A stretch of 64,000 nt of DNA from Occallatibacter riparius (GTDB lineage Bacteria; Acidobacteriota; Terriglobia; Terriglobales; Acidobacteriaceae), in the NCBI RefSeq assembly GCF_025264625.1, contig NZ_CP093313.1, positions 1,054,001 through 1,118,000 of the forward strand, read 5' to 3'. Shown one piece after another: positions 8,804 to 16,889 of the stretch (position 1 is its first letter; every line of letters starts with the position of its first letter). Below the pieces are notes generated by a model that saw only the letters and a list, made by a program, of their open reading frames with translations, had not been told where the DNA came from and ran no database searches. The translations under genes and the position numbers were made by a program.

Positions 8804-9712
8804 TCGCAGCGTGGCAAATTGTTCCTGCACCCCCCTTTTGAAACACCTGACGCAAATGACCTGGTGCCTTCATTGCACGCCTGCCGAGAGAGAGCGCGGG
8901 CAGTTCTGCCTCGGGGCGTCAATCGTCCTGTTCTCTTCCTTGTTCTTGCATGTTGTGATGAGAGCTGCGATTCCCAGTCCAATGTAGTCGGGCCCGGTGA
9001 CAAACAGGCGATTGGCGCATGAGAACCTGAAGAGTCTCATCACAGAATTGACCCGGGCACGATTAGGTCTGAAGATGTTACCGCTCTTCGCCGAAACGCT
9101 ATGGCAGAGGTCTCAGTTCCCAGGCAGGCCTGATGCCCAGTTCCCTGCTTCAGTCACGACTTTGACACTTGGGTGGAAACGACTTCGACCAAATCGTTGA
9201 GGTGCAGCTTCTTTCTCGGATCCCTTCCCAGGTAGCGCTCTTGCCGGATTTATCTCTTTGCTCCACTCACGGGATTAGAATCCGTCGAGAGCACAATCGA
9301 GTTTCTTATGCGACATCGGGGGCACCGCGATCTGCGCGAAGCACCCTCTCCTCCTAACCCGGAGGTATCGAGCAGTCCGCTGAAGCCCAAGAACGGAAAT
9401 GGCGCCCTAAAACTTCCAATCCACCATTTCCGCGTCGAGTTTGCCGTTTTCCCCGCGGCTGATCGCAACGGCGATGAAAATGTCACGGTGTCACATTCTA
9501 TGGTGACCACGCGCACTGACAATCCGGCGGCGGGCGCATGTTGTTGAGGGGAACAATCCGAAGCCCAGCCTCGAGCACGCGAGCAAGCGTGGACCTTTAA
9601 CGGTACCCGAGACCACGTCAGAACAGCCGAGTCGCGCGAGGTGATCTGCAGTAGCTCCCGTGCACTCGGCGCTTGTTTTTCCCACGCCAACTTAATCCCG
9701 AAGGAGGGCACT
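8804..9712. other. long gap, no gene supported
   Basis: About 900 bases with only short, atypical open frames on both strands. A short coherent stretch at about 9020-9100 (ENLKSLITELTRARLGLK) may be a fragment of a lost gene. I see no RNA gene or strong repeat. Confidence 0.4.
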
Positions 9713-10786
9713 ATGCGCTTAGCAACTTTCAACGCAGAGAATCTCTTCGATCGCCCGAAAGCCATGAACCTGAGCGATCGGAGCTTGGGTGATCAGATCC
9801 TGAGTGATTTCGCGGAACTGAATCAGCTCATCGAGAAAGACCCGTATACGCCCAGAGTCAAAGAGAAAATCCTGAGCCTGTTTCACAAGCAGAGCCGATA
9901 CATCAAGCTGAACGAGGATCACGGTAGACTCCTCTCTGGCGACAAGAAGACGGTTATCGCGAGCGGACGATCCTCCTGGATTGGCTTCTTCGAATTGATC
10001 GAAGGCAGCGTGAAAGAACCAGCCATCGATAACACAGGCCGGGTGGTCAAGGAACTGAAGGGCGATGTCACGTGCATTATCGAGGTCGAAGATCGCGCGG
10101 CTCTCTGCGAATTCAATAAAGAAGTTCTGAATGACAGACACTTTGATCACGTGATGGTGGTCCCCGGAAACGACCTCCGAGGCATCAATGTTGGCGTTTT
10201 GGTGCGCGAGCCGCAGAAGATCATCCACATGGTCAGCCATGTCGACGACAAGGACGAAGTTGGTCAGATCTTTAGTCGCGACTGCATGGAATACACCATT
10301 CAATGTGGAGAGGGAGGCCCCAAGCTGTTGGTTTTGGTGAACCACTTCAAGGCCAAAGACCAACATCCAGCTTCGTCTGACGAAAAGCGGATGCGCCAGG
10401 CCAAAAGGGTGCGCGAGATTTACGAACAGCGCAAGACGGAATTTGACTACATCGCGATCATGGGTGACCTGAACGACTCCCCGGACAGCGATCCGCTGAA
10501 GCCATTACTCCGCGACGGTTCTGATCTCGTGGATGTGTGGGGCAGACCGGGGTTCAATGATGGAGGATACCCAGGCACCTATCTAAACTGCACCCCCAAG
10601 GAGAAGATCGACTATATTCTGGTCTCTCCCCAGCTGGCCAAAAAATTCAAAACCGGAGGAGTGGAGAGGCGTGGCATCTGGGCGGGCAATGACGGGAAGA
10701 AGTTTCATCCCTTCATGAACAAGGCGATCGAAGCCGCGTCCGATCACGCTGGGCTCTGGGCCACTTTCGATTTCCAACCGGCTTAG
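9713..10786 (+). CDS. endonuclease/exonuclease/phosphatase-family hydrolase
   Basis: A 357-residue metal-dependent phosphoesterase of the EEP fold. ATG 9713 follows AAGGAGGG, so the longer open frame starting at 9641 is rejected. Family signatures are present in order: RLATFNAENLFDR at the N terminus (metal/catalytic Asn), CIIEVEDRAAL (Glu), LLVLVNHFKAK (His), IMGDLNDSPDSDP (Asp/Asn pair) and EAASDHAGLWATF (final Asp-His). No signal peptide is seen, so it is probably cytoplasmic. It is longer than exonuclease III because of insertions after residue 40. The substrate (DNA, RNA or a small phosphodiester) cannot be told. It stands alone between remnants. Confidence 0.85.
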   Translation: MRLATFNAENLFDRPKAMNLSDRSLGDQILSDFAELNQLIEKDPYTPRVKEKILSLFHKQSRYIKLNEDHGRLLSGDKKTVIASGRSSWIGFFELIEGSVKEPAIDNTGRVVKELKGDVTCIIEVEDRAALCEFNKEVLNDRHFDHVMVVPGNDLRGINVGVLVREPQKIIHMVSHVDDKDEVGQIFSRDCMEYTIQCGEGGPKLLVLVNHFKAKDQHPASSDEKRMRQAKRVREIYEQRKTEFDYIAIMGDLNDSPDSDPLKPLLRDGSDLVDVWGRPGFNDGGYPGTYLNCTPKEKIDYILVSPQLAKKFKTGGVERRGIWAGNDGKKFHPFMNKAIEAASDHAGLWATFDFQPA

Positions 10787-10857
10787 TCGTTCGTATTCCA
10801 AGAATACTAAGGGTGCGAACTTGACACCGCCATCATTCCCGAGACACGGCGCGCGGG

Positions 10858-11200
10858 TGCAGGTCTTTATCGGTGCGTAAGGCTATAAGTTTGATGTGGC
10901 GGACGCGGCTCGAGTCGGTCAACTGCAGGAACTCAACATTTACCGACGAGCCGCGGCTTCACGCAGATGCACTATTGCATCTTCTTGGAGGTGAGCCCTT
11001 GCCCCCATCGGCCGGCCTTGGCTTCCCGCACGTTCGCAAATGGGCAGACCTGGACCTTCAAGGGCGCGAGGCGCTCGTGCAGCTCACGACGAGTGGGGGG
11101 ATGAGTCCGGCGCGAACCCGCGCAGCATAGATCAGTTTCCGGCCAGACTCTCTGTTTGAGCCCGATCCTCTCGGATGTCACTCAAAGCGTGTGGTTTCCG
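10858..11200 (-). pseudogene. C-terminal fragment of an ATP-dependent DNA ligase
   Basis: Reading the minus strand, KLIYAARVRAGLI, then PTRRELHERL, VCPFANV, GRWGQGLTSKKMQ and TDSSRVRHIKLIALR match in order the C-terminal OB-fold of the complete ligase at 19814-20770. One base is missing between AGLI and PTRRELH, so the frame is broken, and the adenylation domain is absent. This is a leftover of a second ligase copy, probably from an earlier duplication or recombination in the island. Confidence 0.75.
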
Positions 11201-11276
11201 CCGTTCTGGCCGGTCCAACTTACCGTCAATAGGATCGAATGAGACCTTCGTCGCATCAAAAGATTCTGTACAGGTA

Positions 11277-11294
11277 TTGACACTCCGGTGTTAA
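11277..11294. promoter_or_regulatory. candidate operator upstream of toxin-antitoxin operon
   Basis: An imperfect dyad TTGACAC-TCCG-GTGTTAA lies about 50 bases before the antitoxin start. Autoregulatory operators of MbcA/ParS-type antitoxins usually sit here. TTGACA could also serve as a -35 element. Confidence 0.35.
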
Positions 11295-11344
11295 TGTTTG
11301 GACAGAAGCGACGTCTAAGGTAGAGCAGGAAGGGGGTCGATGAG

Positions 11345-11779
11345 TTGGCAACTCAACCGAGTTTCGCACCCGCCGGATACCAATTCGACACCGTGCCGGA
11401 CCTGAGCCGGCTGGAAACGCGCGAACGTCTCAGCCAGTCCGCCGTCGACGGCCTATTGGCGATCGCTGACAAGTGGGGTATCACCACAGAGAAGGTAGGC
11501 GATCTCCTTGGCGGTCTGTCGCGAGCGACGATCTACAAGATGAAGACAGCAGCCGGCGTCCTGAAACAGGATGAGCTGACGCGCATAAGCTACGTCGTTG
11601 GGATCTACAAAGCCTTGCACATTCTGCTGCCGGATGACTGGGCGGATCAGTGGATGACGCGGCCCAATGACAACATCCTGTTTGGCGGACAGACTCCCCT
11701 CGATTTCGTGATTCGCAACGGGATCCCCGGCCTGCAGCAAGTACGCAGTCTGCTCGATGCGGCGCGCGGTGGACGGTAG
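11345..11779 (+). CDS. MbcA/ParS/Xre-type antitoxin
   Basis: A 144-residue antitoxin for the RES toxin that follows with no gap. The N-terminal half resembles an Xre-like helix-turn-helix (SAVDGLLAIADKWGITTEKVGDL, quoted in part: WGITTEKVGDLLGG, SRATIYKMK). The C-terminal half is the toxin-binding domain: VVGIYKALHILLP, WMTRPNDNILFGGQTPLDF, RNGIPGLQQVRSLLDAARGG. The start is TTG 11345, behind AGGAAGGGGG; an ATG at 11340 is in another frame. The protein should neutralise the RES enzyme and repress the operon through the dyad at 11277. A broken relative lies at 14543-14895. Confidence 0.85.
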   Translation: MATQPSFAPAGYQFDTVPDLSRLETRERLSQSAVDGLLAIADKWGITTEKVGDLLGGLSRATIYKMKTAAGVLKQDELTRISYVVGIYKALHILLPDDWADQWMTRPNDNILFGGQTPLDFVIRNGIPGLQQVRSLLDAARGGR

Positions 11780-12478
11780 GTGGCCCGGCTCGAAACGATC
11801 GACAGACGGGATACGCATAGGCTCATCGGCACCAAGTACCCAGGGAAGAGCGTTCTTGAGACGCTGCCTCTTCCCCCGAATGTCCTCAGCGACCTGAGCG
11901 AACTGGACGCCAGCACGAACGAGCGGAGAGTTGCCGAGAAGGGCGGGAATTCGGCGATCAGCCCTCTCGAGCTGGTCTGGGGGTTCCCGGAGGCGAACGT
12001 TGTCAATGCGGCATTCACGCATCCAGGTACCCATGGGAGCAGGTTCAACAATTCGCTTCGGGGAGCTTGGTACGCTTCGGTCGATCTCGAGACCTCGATC
12101 CAAGAAGTGGCTTTTCACAAACGCCAGTTTGTGAAGGACAGCCGATTCGTCGGAATAAGGGCGTTTGAGTACGCCGATTACCTAGCCGACTTCATCGGGC
12201 GCTTCCATTTTCTTGAGGGGGATGAGCTAGTTCAGTGCCTTCAGGCTGGTCCCATTCCCGCCTGCTATGCTCCCTCTCAGGCTTTGGCCGGTTTCTTACT
12301 GACCTCAAAGTCTGCAGGCATCGTCTACCCCAGCGTTCGTCACGCAGGAGGCACCTGCATCGTCTGTTTCCGACCGCCGTTGGTGCACAACCCCAGGCGC
12401 GATAGGACCTGCTCAATCAGCCTTGAAGTTGGTACAGACAAGGTCGAATGTAAAGAGATAGCTACTGCTCTTCTGTAA
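11780..12478 (+). CDS. RES-domain toxin (NAD+-consuming type)
   Basis: A 232-residue RES-family protein. Characterised members (MbcT, ParT, Res) deplete NAD+ or ADP-ribosylate a target, stopping growth. Family landmarks are THRLIGTKYPG, GSRFNNSLRGAWYAS, the SIQEVAFH helix with its acidic residue, and AGIVYPSVRHAGGTCIVCF. The GTG start directly abuts the antitoxin's TAG, so the two genes are translationally coupled. The paired order antitoxin-toxin and the sizes are typical of the system. Nothing appears truncated, so the pair is probably functional. Confidence 0.85.
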   Translation: MARLETIDRRDTHRLIGTKYPGKSVLETLPLPPNVLSDLSELDASTNERRVAEKGGNSAISPLELVWGFPEANVVNAAFTHPGTHGSRFNNSLRGAWYASVDLETSIQEVAFHKRQFVKDSRFVGIRAFEYADYLADFIGRFHFLEGDELVQCLQAGPIPACYAPSQALAGFLLTSKSAGIVYPSVRHAGGTCIVCFRPPLVHNPRRDRTCSISLEVGTDKVECKEIATALL

Positions 12479-12809
12479 ATTTCGGAGGAGTACAGTTGAG
12501 TGAAATCCCTTCACCTGTTCCCGGTATGATCAGCCGTCAAGTACACAGTGCTAGTAGTTGTTCTGTCTGTTGCGATCATGGGCCTCATAGTCGCCATCGC
12601 CTCGACCGGAGTTGTCGACAAACTCTTTGCGTCGTGCCCACCCCAAGCCGATCACGTCACCCATCCGCGCGGATCGCGCGGACTTTCGCGGTTGCGGGTT
12701 GTAGACCTCATCGAGAAAGACCATGAACGGCAGCTAGATCTCGGCCGCAGGTTGCCGTGGATGAGTTGCGGGCGAAAGCGCAGAATACATAGTGCAAAAC
12801 GGAGCCATA
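12479..12809. other. gap after the toxin gene, nothing convincing
   Basis: A short hydrophobic open stretch starting near 12548 (LVVVLSVAIMGLIVAIAS) is followed by sequence with no protein-like character, so at most it is a remnant of a small membrane protein. No RNA gene or strong hairpin was seen. Confidence 0.35.
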
Positions 12810-13700
12810 TCAGATCTCGAACAACCCGACTGCCTCACGTGCTTTCGCGTAATAATCTCCATCAAAGCTTTGCAGGTATCCGACGGGAGATCGAAGCACT
12901 CTGACGCCGCCTACCGTAAGCTTTAGCGATGCATGAATGTGACCGCAGATCACTGCAACGCCGTGCGTTCGCTCGAATCGAGTGAGAACTTCCCCCAGCC
13001 GCGCCGATCCCTGGTAAGCGTCAAATGGGTCAGGAATAGTCGACCGCTCTACGCAAGCTTCGAAAGGGGTGGTGTGCACAATTGCTACCATCCTCTCGAC
13101 CTGCGACGCGATTGCATCCAGGTCGTGGCCGAGTTCTTTTAGGAGGTCCGAGCATATGTCCTCGTCGCGGAAACGAAGCATTCTCCGTTTCCAATCGGGC
13201 GAGTGCGGTTCTCGCAGCCAGACCGCATATCGGGCATCGTTCCAGGAGCCCGATGCGAATGCACCTCGTTCATAGTCTTTGGACCCCAGACTTGGATCCA
13301 GGCGTCGGTCACGGAACGAGTAATCGTACCAGCCAAGCGATCCTGCAAAGCCTACCCCATTCAAGACAACTGGAGTATTGGGGAGATAGTGAAATCCCTG
13401 CTGCGCCGCGCGCTCTGCCAACGCGACCCGGTACTTCCAACGACTGTCCTGAGCTCTTTGAAGCGCGCGACGAGACTCGATCCAAACGTCGTGATTCCCT
13501 GGAATCACGAGTTTTGGAATTGCAAGGGAATGGAAGTGTTCCAAAGCCCGGGTCCAACCAGACAGATCATTTGCGAGGTCACCCGCAATCACGAAAACGT
13601 CCGCCTCAAGGTCGCGCACTCGTTCCGATAGATATGGCACAAGTGCGCCATTCTGGGCCGTGATATCGACGTGAAGATCCGAAGTGAAGGCGATTCTCAC
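12810..13700 (-). CDS. metallophosphoesterase (calcineurin-like)
   Basis: A 296-residue dinuclear-metal phosphoesterase. All core motifs are visible: TSDLHVD near residue 6, VIAGDLAND, IPGNHDVW, AIVHTTPF and CGHIHASL. There is no signal peptide or membrane segment, so it should be cytoplasmic. The enzyme is single and not in an obvious operon. The substrate may be a phosphodiester or phosphoprotein; the sequence does not decide. The start at ATG 13700 directly begins the first catalytic strand (MRIAFTSDLHVD). Confidence 0.85.
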   Translation of the reverse strand: MRIAFTSDLHVDITAQNGALVPYLSERVRDLEADVFVIAGDLANDLSGWTRALEHFHSLAIPKLVIPGNHDVWIESRRALQRAQDSRWKYRVALAERAAQQGFHYLPNTPVVLNGVGFAGSLGWYDYSFRDRRLDPSLGSKDYERGAFASGSWNDARYAVWLREPHSPDWKRRMLRFRDEDICSDLLKELGHDLDAIASQVERMVAIVHTTPFEACVERSTIPDPFDAYQGSARLGEVLTRFERTHGVAVICGHIHASLKLTVGGVRVLRSPVGYLQSFDGDYYAKAREAVGLFEI

Positions 13701-13805
13701 TCCGTCATTATGGAAGACATCCTATCTGTAGACAATTCAGACTCGCTACCAAAGAAATGCTCTGAGGGATACGTATTCGCGGATTCCCGTACATCGTAGG
13801 CCGTC

Positions 13806-14030
13806 GGCCTGGGTTATTCCGCGCCTTGATCTCAATCTTCGAATGAGCCCCCCTAGCTCTGACCACCTGCGGCTCAGGCGTTGAGAATTGTGACCAACAG
13901 GGCTGGAAAGAATGATCTCGATTTAGGTGAGGCTCAACGAGTGCTGACAGCGACGGCATTTGCCACTTCCGCGGTCAAATTGGCTCATTGGCAGACGGGA
14001 CAGACGACGGTTTCGAGAATCGTAGAGACG
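13806..14030 (-). pseudogene. broken copy of the zinc-ribbon XRE regulator
   Basis: The stretch aligns by eye at nucleotide level with the start and middle of the regulator gene at 6523-6933: the zinc-ribbon segment (GTCTGTCCCGTCTGC, encoding VCPVC) and the segment around CTGGGTTATTCCGCGCC. One base is missing right after CPVCQ, which brings a TGA into frame, and most of the helix-turn-helix region is lost. It keeps the same position and orientation next to palindrome B as the intact gene. Confidence 0.7.
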
Positions 14031-14077
14031 TGAGAATTAAGGAGGAAGGAGGGGCTCAGAGATAGGTCCCGCGCAGG

Positions 14078-14099
14078 AATGTGCCGATTTCGGCACATT
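14078..14099. repeat. palindrome B, copy 3
   Basis: Arms AATGTGCCGA and TCGGCACATT around TT, nearly identical to copy 1. It lies upstream of the broken XRE regulator copy, mirroring the arrangement at 7034. Its centre is 95 bases from that of palindrome A copy 3. Confidence 0.75.
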
Positions 14100-14161
14100 G
14101 CGGTCTGTTGCAGACGGTGAGTGAACCAGACTTTGAGGGAGGATTAGCTAATGTTCGGGAT

Positions 14162-14205
14162 CGTGATCGAAACAACGATCTAGCTAGATCGTTGTTTCGA
14201 TCACG
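14162..14205. repeat. palindrome A, copy 3
   Basis: A perfect 44-base palindrome: 19-base arms, whose inner part is CGAAACAACGATC, around TAGCTA, which is itself self-complementary. It is the longest of the three A copies. The region after it (14206-14542) holds no gene I can support. Confidence 0.8.
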
Positions 14206-14542
14206 CAAGGGCGAGCCGGAATCTTTGTGTTTCCGGGGAGTTGCCTATGAGATCGTCTCTCCGGCACGGCTGGGATTTGTTTGTGCGCACTTGTGAGGAG
14301 TGGCACTGAACCGAGCGCAGTGTGCGGGCGCCGCTGGATAGATGTCATGCGCATATATTTACCGGCGAGCGTCTCAGCTCAACTTTCGCGGCTGCGCTTG
14401 AAGGTTTGGACCGCGCCAATCCGACCGGCAGAAGAACAACAGGGCCAATGTTGGGCAAAAGTGACTCGCCAATCCCGAGCATCGAGATCGAGTTCTGTCG
14501 GCAGGTCTTGCAACGTGAGACCGAATCGGGTGGTTCTGGCAA
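14206..14542. other. gap after palindrome A copy 3
   Basis: About 340 bases between palindrome A copy 3 and the antitoxin remnant. Only short frames with no family resemblance were seen. Confidence 0.35.
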
Positions 14543-14895
14543 TTGACCGACGACGAGCGATTCAGCCTAGATCCGGCTCATCAAAACGATGCACCTCTCG
14601 CGGAAGAGGCAATGCGTAGCCTGGCTACAAAGGTAGGCATGATGATCGCGATTTATCGCCGTCTTGGCATCATTTATTCGGGTCAACACGCATACGGGTG
14701 GGTCAGAGGGCCAAACACAAATCTGCTCTTGCCGGGAAGCGCCCGTTAGATTTCATGATTGAGGGCGGGATTCCTCCAATGGCAATGGTCGCTTTGCTTC
14801 TCAAGGCCGACTCGGCATTGATTCTCGGTTCTGACTGGCACGCCACCTCTTCGACGGGCTGCAGCATTCCAGAGCAGAAAGTAATGAAGAGATGA
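14543..14895 (+). pseudogene. frameshifted MbcA/ParS-type antitoxin remnant
   Basis: One frame gives ATKVGMMIAIYRRLGIIYS and HAYGWVRGPNTNLL; after a shift near 14740 another frame gives GKRPLDFMIEGGIPPMAMV. Together they match the toxin-binding domain of the intact antitoxin at 11345 (FGGQTPLDFVIRNGIPG). The N-terminal domain is poorly preserved, and no RES toxin follows, so this is the trace of a lost toxin-antitoxin pair. Confidence 0.65.
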
Positions 14896-14931
14896 CGAGG
14901 GGCTGATTTCTGACCTGTTCGGAGGGGAGCT

Positions 14932-15834
14932 ATGGGAATGTTTGACGAGGTGCTTTGCAACAATGACCTCTTCGGAGCTCACAGAGGCGAGACTCACCAG
15001 ACGAAGAGTCTTGAACCAATGTTCGGCGGCCGACTTGAACAGTATGAGATCACGCCAGCTGGGCGCTTGGAATTTCTGGAGTACGTGACTGAAGATCACA
15101 GCGATCCGAACGCTCAAGGTATGGCTAAATTCGGCGGCATGTTTGCGATGGTGTTCACCGGAGGCCGCAAGGATATGAACTATCACGGATGGCTAGAGCT
15201 CTCCCGTTTCGGCCGGGCCAAGTTTACGGATGGCGTAATGGTTGCGTTTGAACCGGAGCGCGCAGGGGCGAATCACGTCGGGAGGCTGCTTGATATATCC
15301 GCGGAAGCAATGCGGTCGCCGAGAGTGCCGACCAGCGATTATCAGCTTGCAGCTGATCTCGGAGCCCTTGGGTATCCCGGCTATGCACACCTGTCCAGTG
15401 CTCTCAGAGATGCTGCTGAAGTTCTGCTGGACGCATTGGACCGGGACAATCTCGACGCCCGTATAGCCGAAGCTTTGCCGTGGTTGCCGCTGCAGTACCC
15501 TCAGATGAATTGGCGCTGGATCGTGGCTCACGCCAAACTGCGCAATCGGCAGAACCGATTGGGATTCGTGGTTAACCTCTCCGCCAGGGTAGCGGTGGCA
15601 AAAGCCCAATGTGACGTAGCAGAGGTCCTTTACCGAGTTGTGGCGGAGCTCAGGAAGGCTCGCCTGGCGGCGAACGACACCTTTTGCCATGTATGCTGGC
15701 CACCTAGCGAGAGGCGATATGCCCACGAAAAGCGTTCACGGGTTGCAGCGTACTGGAACCTTGACACGCGGCTCACGGAGAAAGACCTTGCCTGGATGGA
15801 TCTTGGCCGAGAGGTGAAGAGAGGCATCAAGTGA
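14932..15834 (+). CDS. conserved hypothetical protein, possibly two-part
   Basis: A 300-residue protein with an excellent ribosome site (GGAGGGGAGCT just before ATG 14932). The first 100 residues, beginning MGMFDEVLCNNDLFG and including THQTKSLEP and YEITPAGRLEF, resemble a family of small proteins often seen in phages and islands. The C-terminal part (LAADLGALGYPGYAHL, ALPWLPLQY, NRQNRLGFVVNL) is distinct in composition and may be a separate helical domain. No catalytic motif was recognised and no membrane segment is present. It follows a dead antitoxin, so it may have replaced a toxin gene, but that is inference. Confidence 0.65.
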   Translation: MGMFDEVLCNNDLFGAHRGETHQTKSLEPMFGGRLEQYEITPAGRLEFLEYVTEDHSDPNAQGMAKFGGMFAMVFTGGRKDMNYHGWLELSRFGRAKFTDGVMVAFEPERAGANHVGRLLDISAEAMRSPRVPTSDYQLAADLGALGYPGYAHLSSALRDAAEVLLDALDRDNLDARIAEALPWLPLQYPQMNWRWIVAHAKLRNRQNRLGFVVNLSARVAVAKAQCDVAEVLYRVVAELRKARLAANDTFCHVCWPPSERRYAHEKRSRVAAYWNLDTRLTEKDLAWMDLGREVKRGIK

Positions 15835-16115
15835 TAATGCAGGCGCACAGCTTGAATTCCCGGTCCTGATCTTCCTCCACCCGTTCTCCGTGTTCCCGTT
15901 TAGCTCCGCGGTCGGGGCGCATTGGCATCGGCTCCCTGCACGACCCTCTTCCTGGCTCTTGCTGGCGGCACTCTGATGGTGAGCCATGAAACGACAACTG
16001 GAGTGCATTGGTTTCAAGCGACAGCCCAATTGCCCCGCTCGCTCGATATCAGTGATAAGGACTACGACCTAACAATGGCTTAATAATCATCCGGTTCACT
16101 TCAAGGAGATCATGT

Positions 16116-16889
16116 GTGGACGTCTTGATCGAATCTCGACCATTCGCGACAAATGAACGGTCCATTCCTTTCTGGGAACAGATGATCAAGTCAGAGCGCG
16201 TCCTCGATGCGGCAATGGATAGGGAGTGGTTGGATGATGCTGAAAGACGTTTACAGTATGTCGTGTCATCTATCGATCCGCGGCCGATCATTGACGGTTA
16301 TCGTGTCGAGCGCTCTGCGGATGGCCTGACGCTCTGCACTTTAACCGGGGCCGAGATTGCGAAGCGTCAAATCGGTCTGCTATCCGCAGGAGATTGGCCG
16401 TATTGGGAGGAAATCGTCGAGCAGGTACCTGAGTTCGATGGGACAGCGGTCGTGTTCGATGCGGTGCAGCGCCTCAGTGGTTCCGTAGGTGGGACATGCG
16501 TTTACAACATGATCGAATCTGTGCCGAATACGGCATCTTCAGCTAGTCAGATCCTCCCTTCAACACTCCTGATCGTGAAGAAATGGACTGATCGCAGTCA
16601 CCCAGTACAGTGCGACGCTGCCAACGAACGACCGGTGCCGGCTTTTAGTAACTTCCGTAGAGATTTGACCTGTACAGAAGGTCCAAGCTTCAACCAGTCG
16701 GGCCTCATCAACGATGAGTCTTTGTCACAGCGCCTCAACGCACAACGGATCATTGTTCCGAACATTGCCGACCCGCGCGTTGACCTTCCACGCCGTCATT
16801 TCATCCGAGGTGTATGGCCGCAACAAGTCGACAGGCAGGTGCGATGGCTCTCCCGGCTCCAGCCATCGGCCGTAGTCTTCTGGCCGTAA
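16116..16889 (+). CDS. hypothetical protein, 3' half doubtful
   Basis: The frame starts at GTG 16116 with AAGGAG seven bases upstream, a good initiation site. The first 130 residues (IPFWEQMIKSERVLDAAM, RPIIDGYRVERSADG, GDWPYWEEIVEQVPEFDG) look like a real protein of unknown family. Beyond about 16500 the sequence loses protein-like character, and the frame overlaps the SRAP gene on the other strand from 16725 on. I think the gene was cut by recombination at the edge of the repair operon and the tail is incidental. Confidence 0.38.
   Translation: MDVLIESRPFATNERSIPFWEQMIKSERVLDAAMDREWLDDAERRLQYVVSSIDPRPIIDGYRVERSADGLTLCTLTGAEIAKRQIGLLSAGDWPYWEEIVEQVPEFDGTAVVFDAVQRLSGSVGGTCVYNMIESVPNTASSASQILPSTLLIVKKWTDRSHPVQCDAANERPVPAFSNFRRDLTCTEGPSFNQSGLINDESLSQRLNAQRIIVPNIADPRVDLPRRHFIRGVWPQQVDRQVRWLSRLQPSAVVFWP

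Noticed and set aside
9250..9765. Long minus-strand frame overlapping the EEP gene start
   Set aside because: Composition is not protein-like and it overlaps a well-supported gene and its ribosome site.
16112..16156. Short plus-strand frame starting MCGR, like an SRAP N terminus
   Set aside because: It stops after 14 codons and the ribosome site is better spaced for GTG 16116 in another frame; the MCGR match is probably chance.
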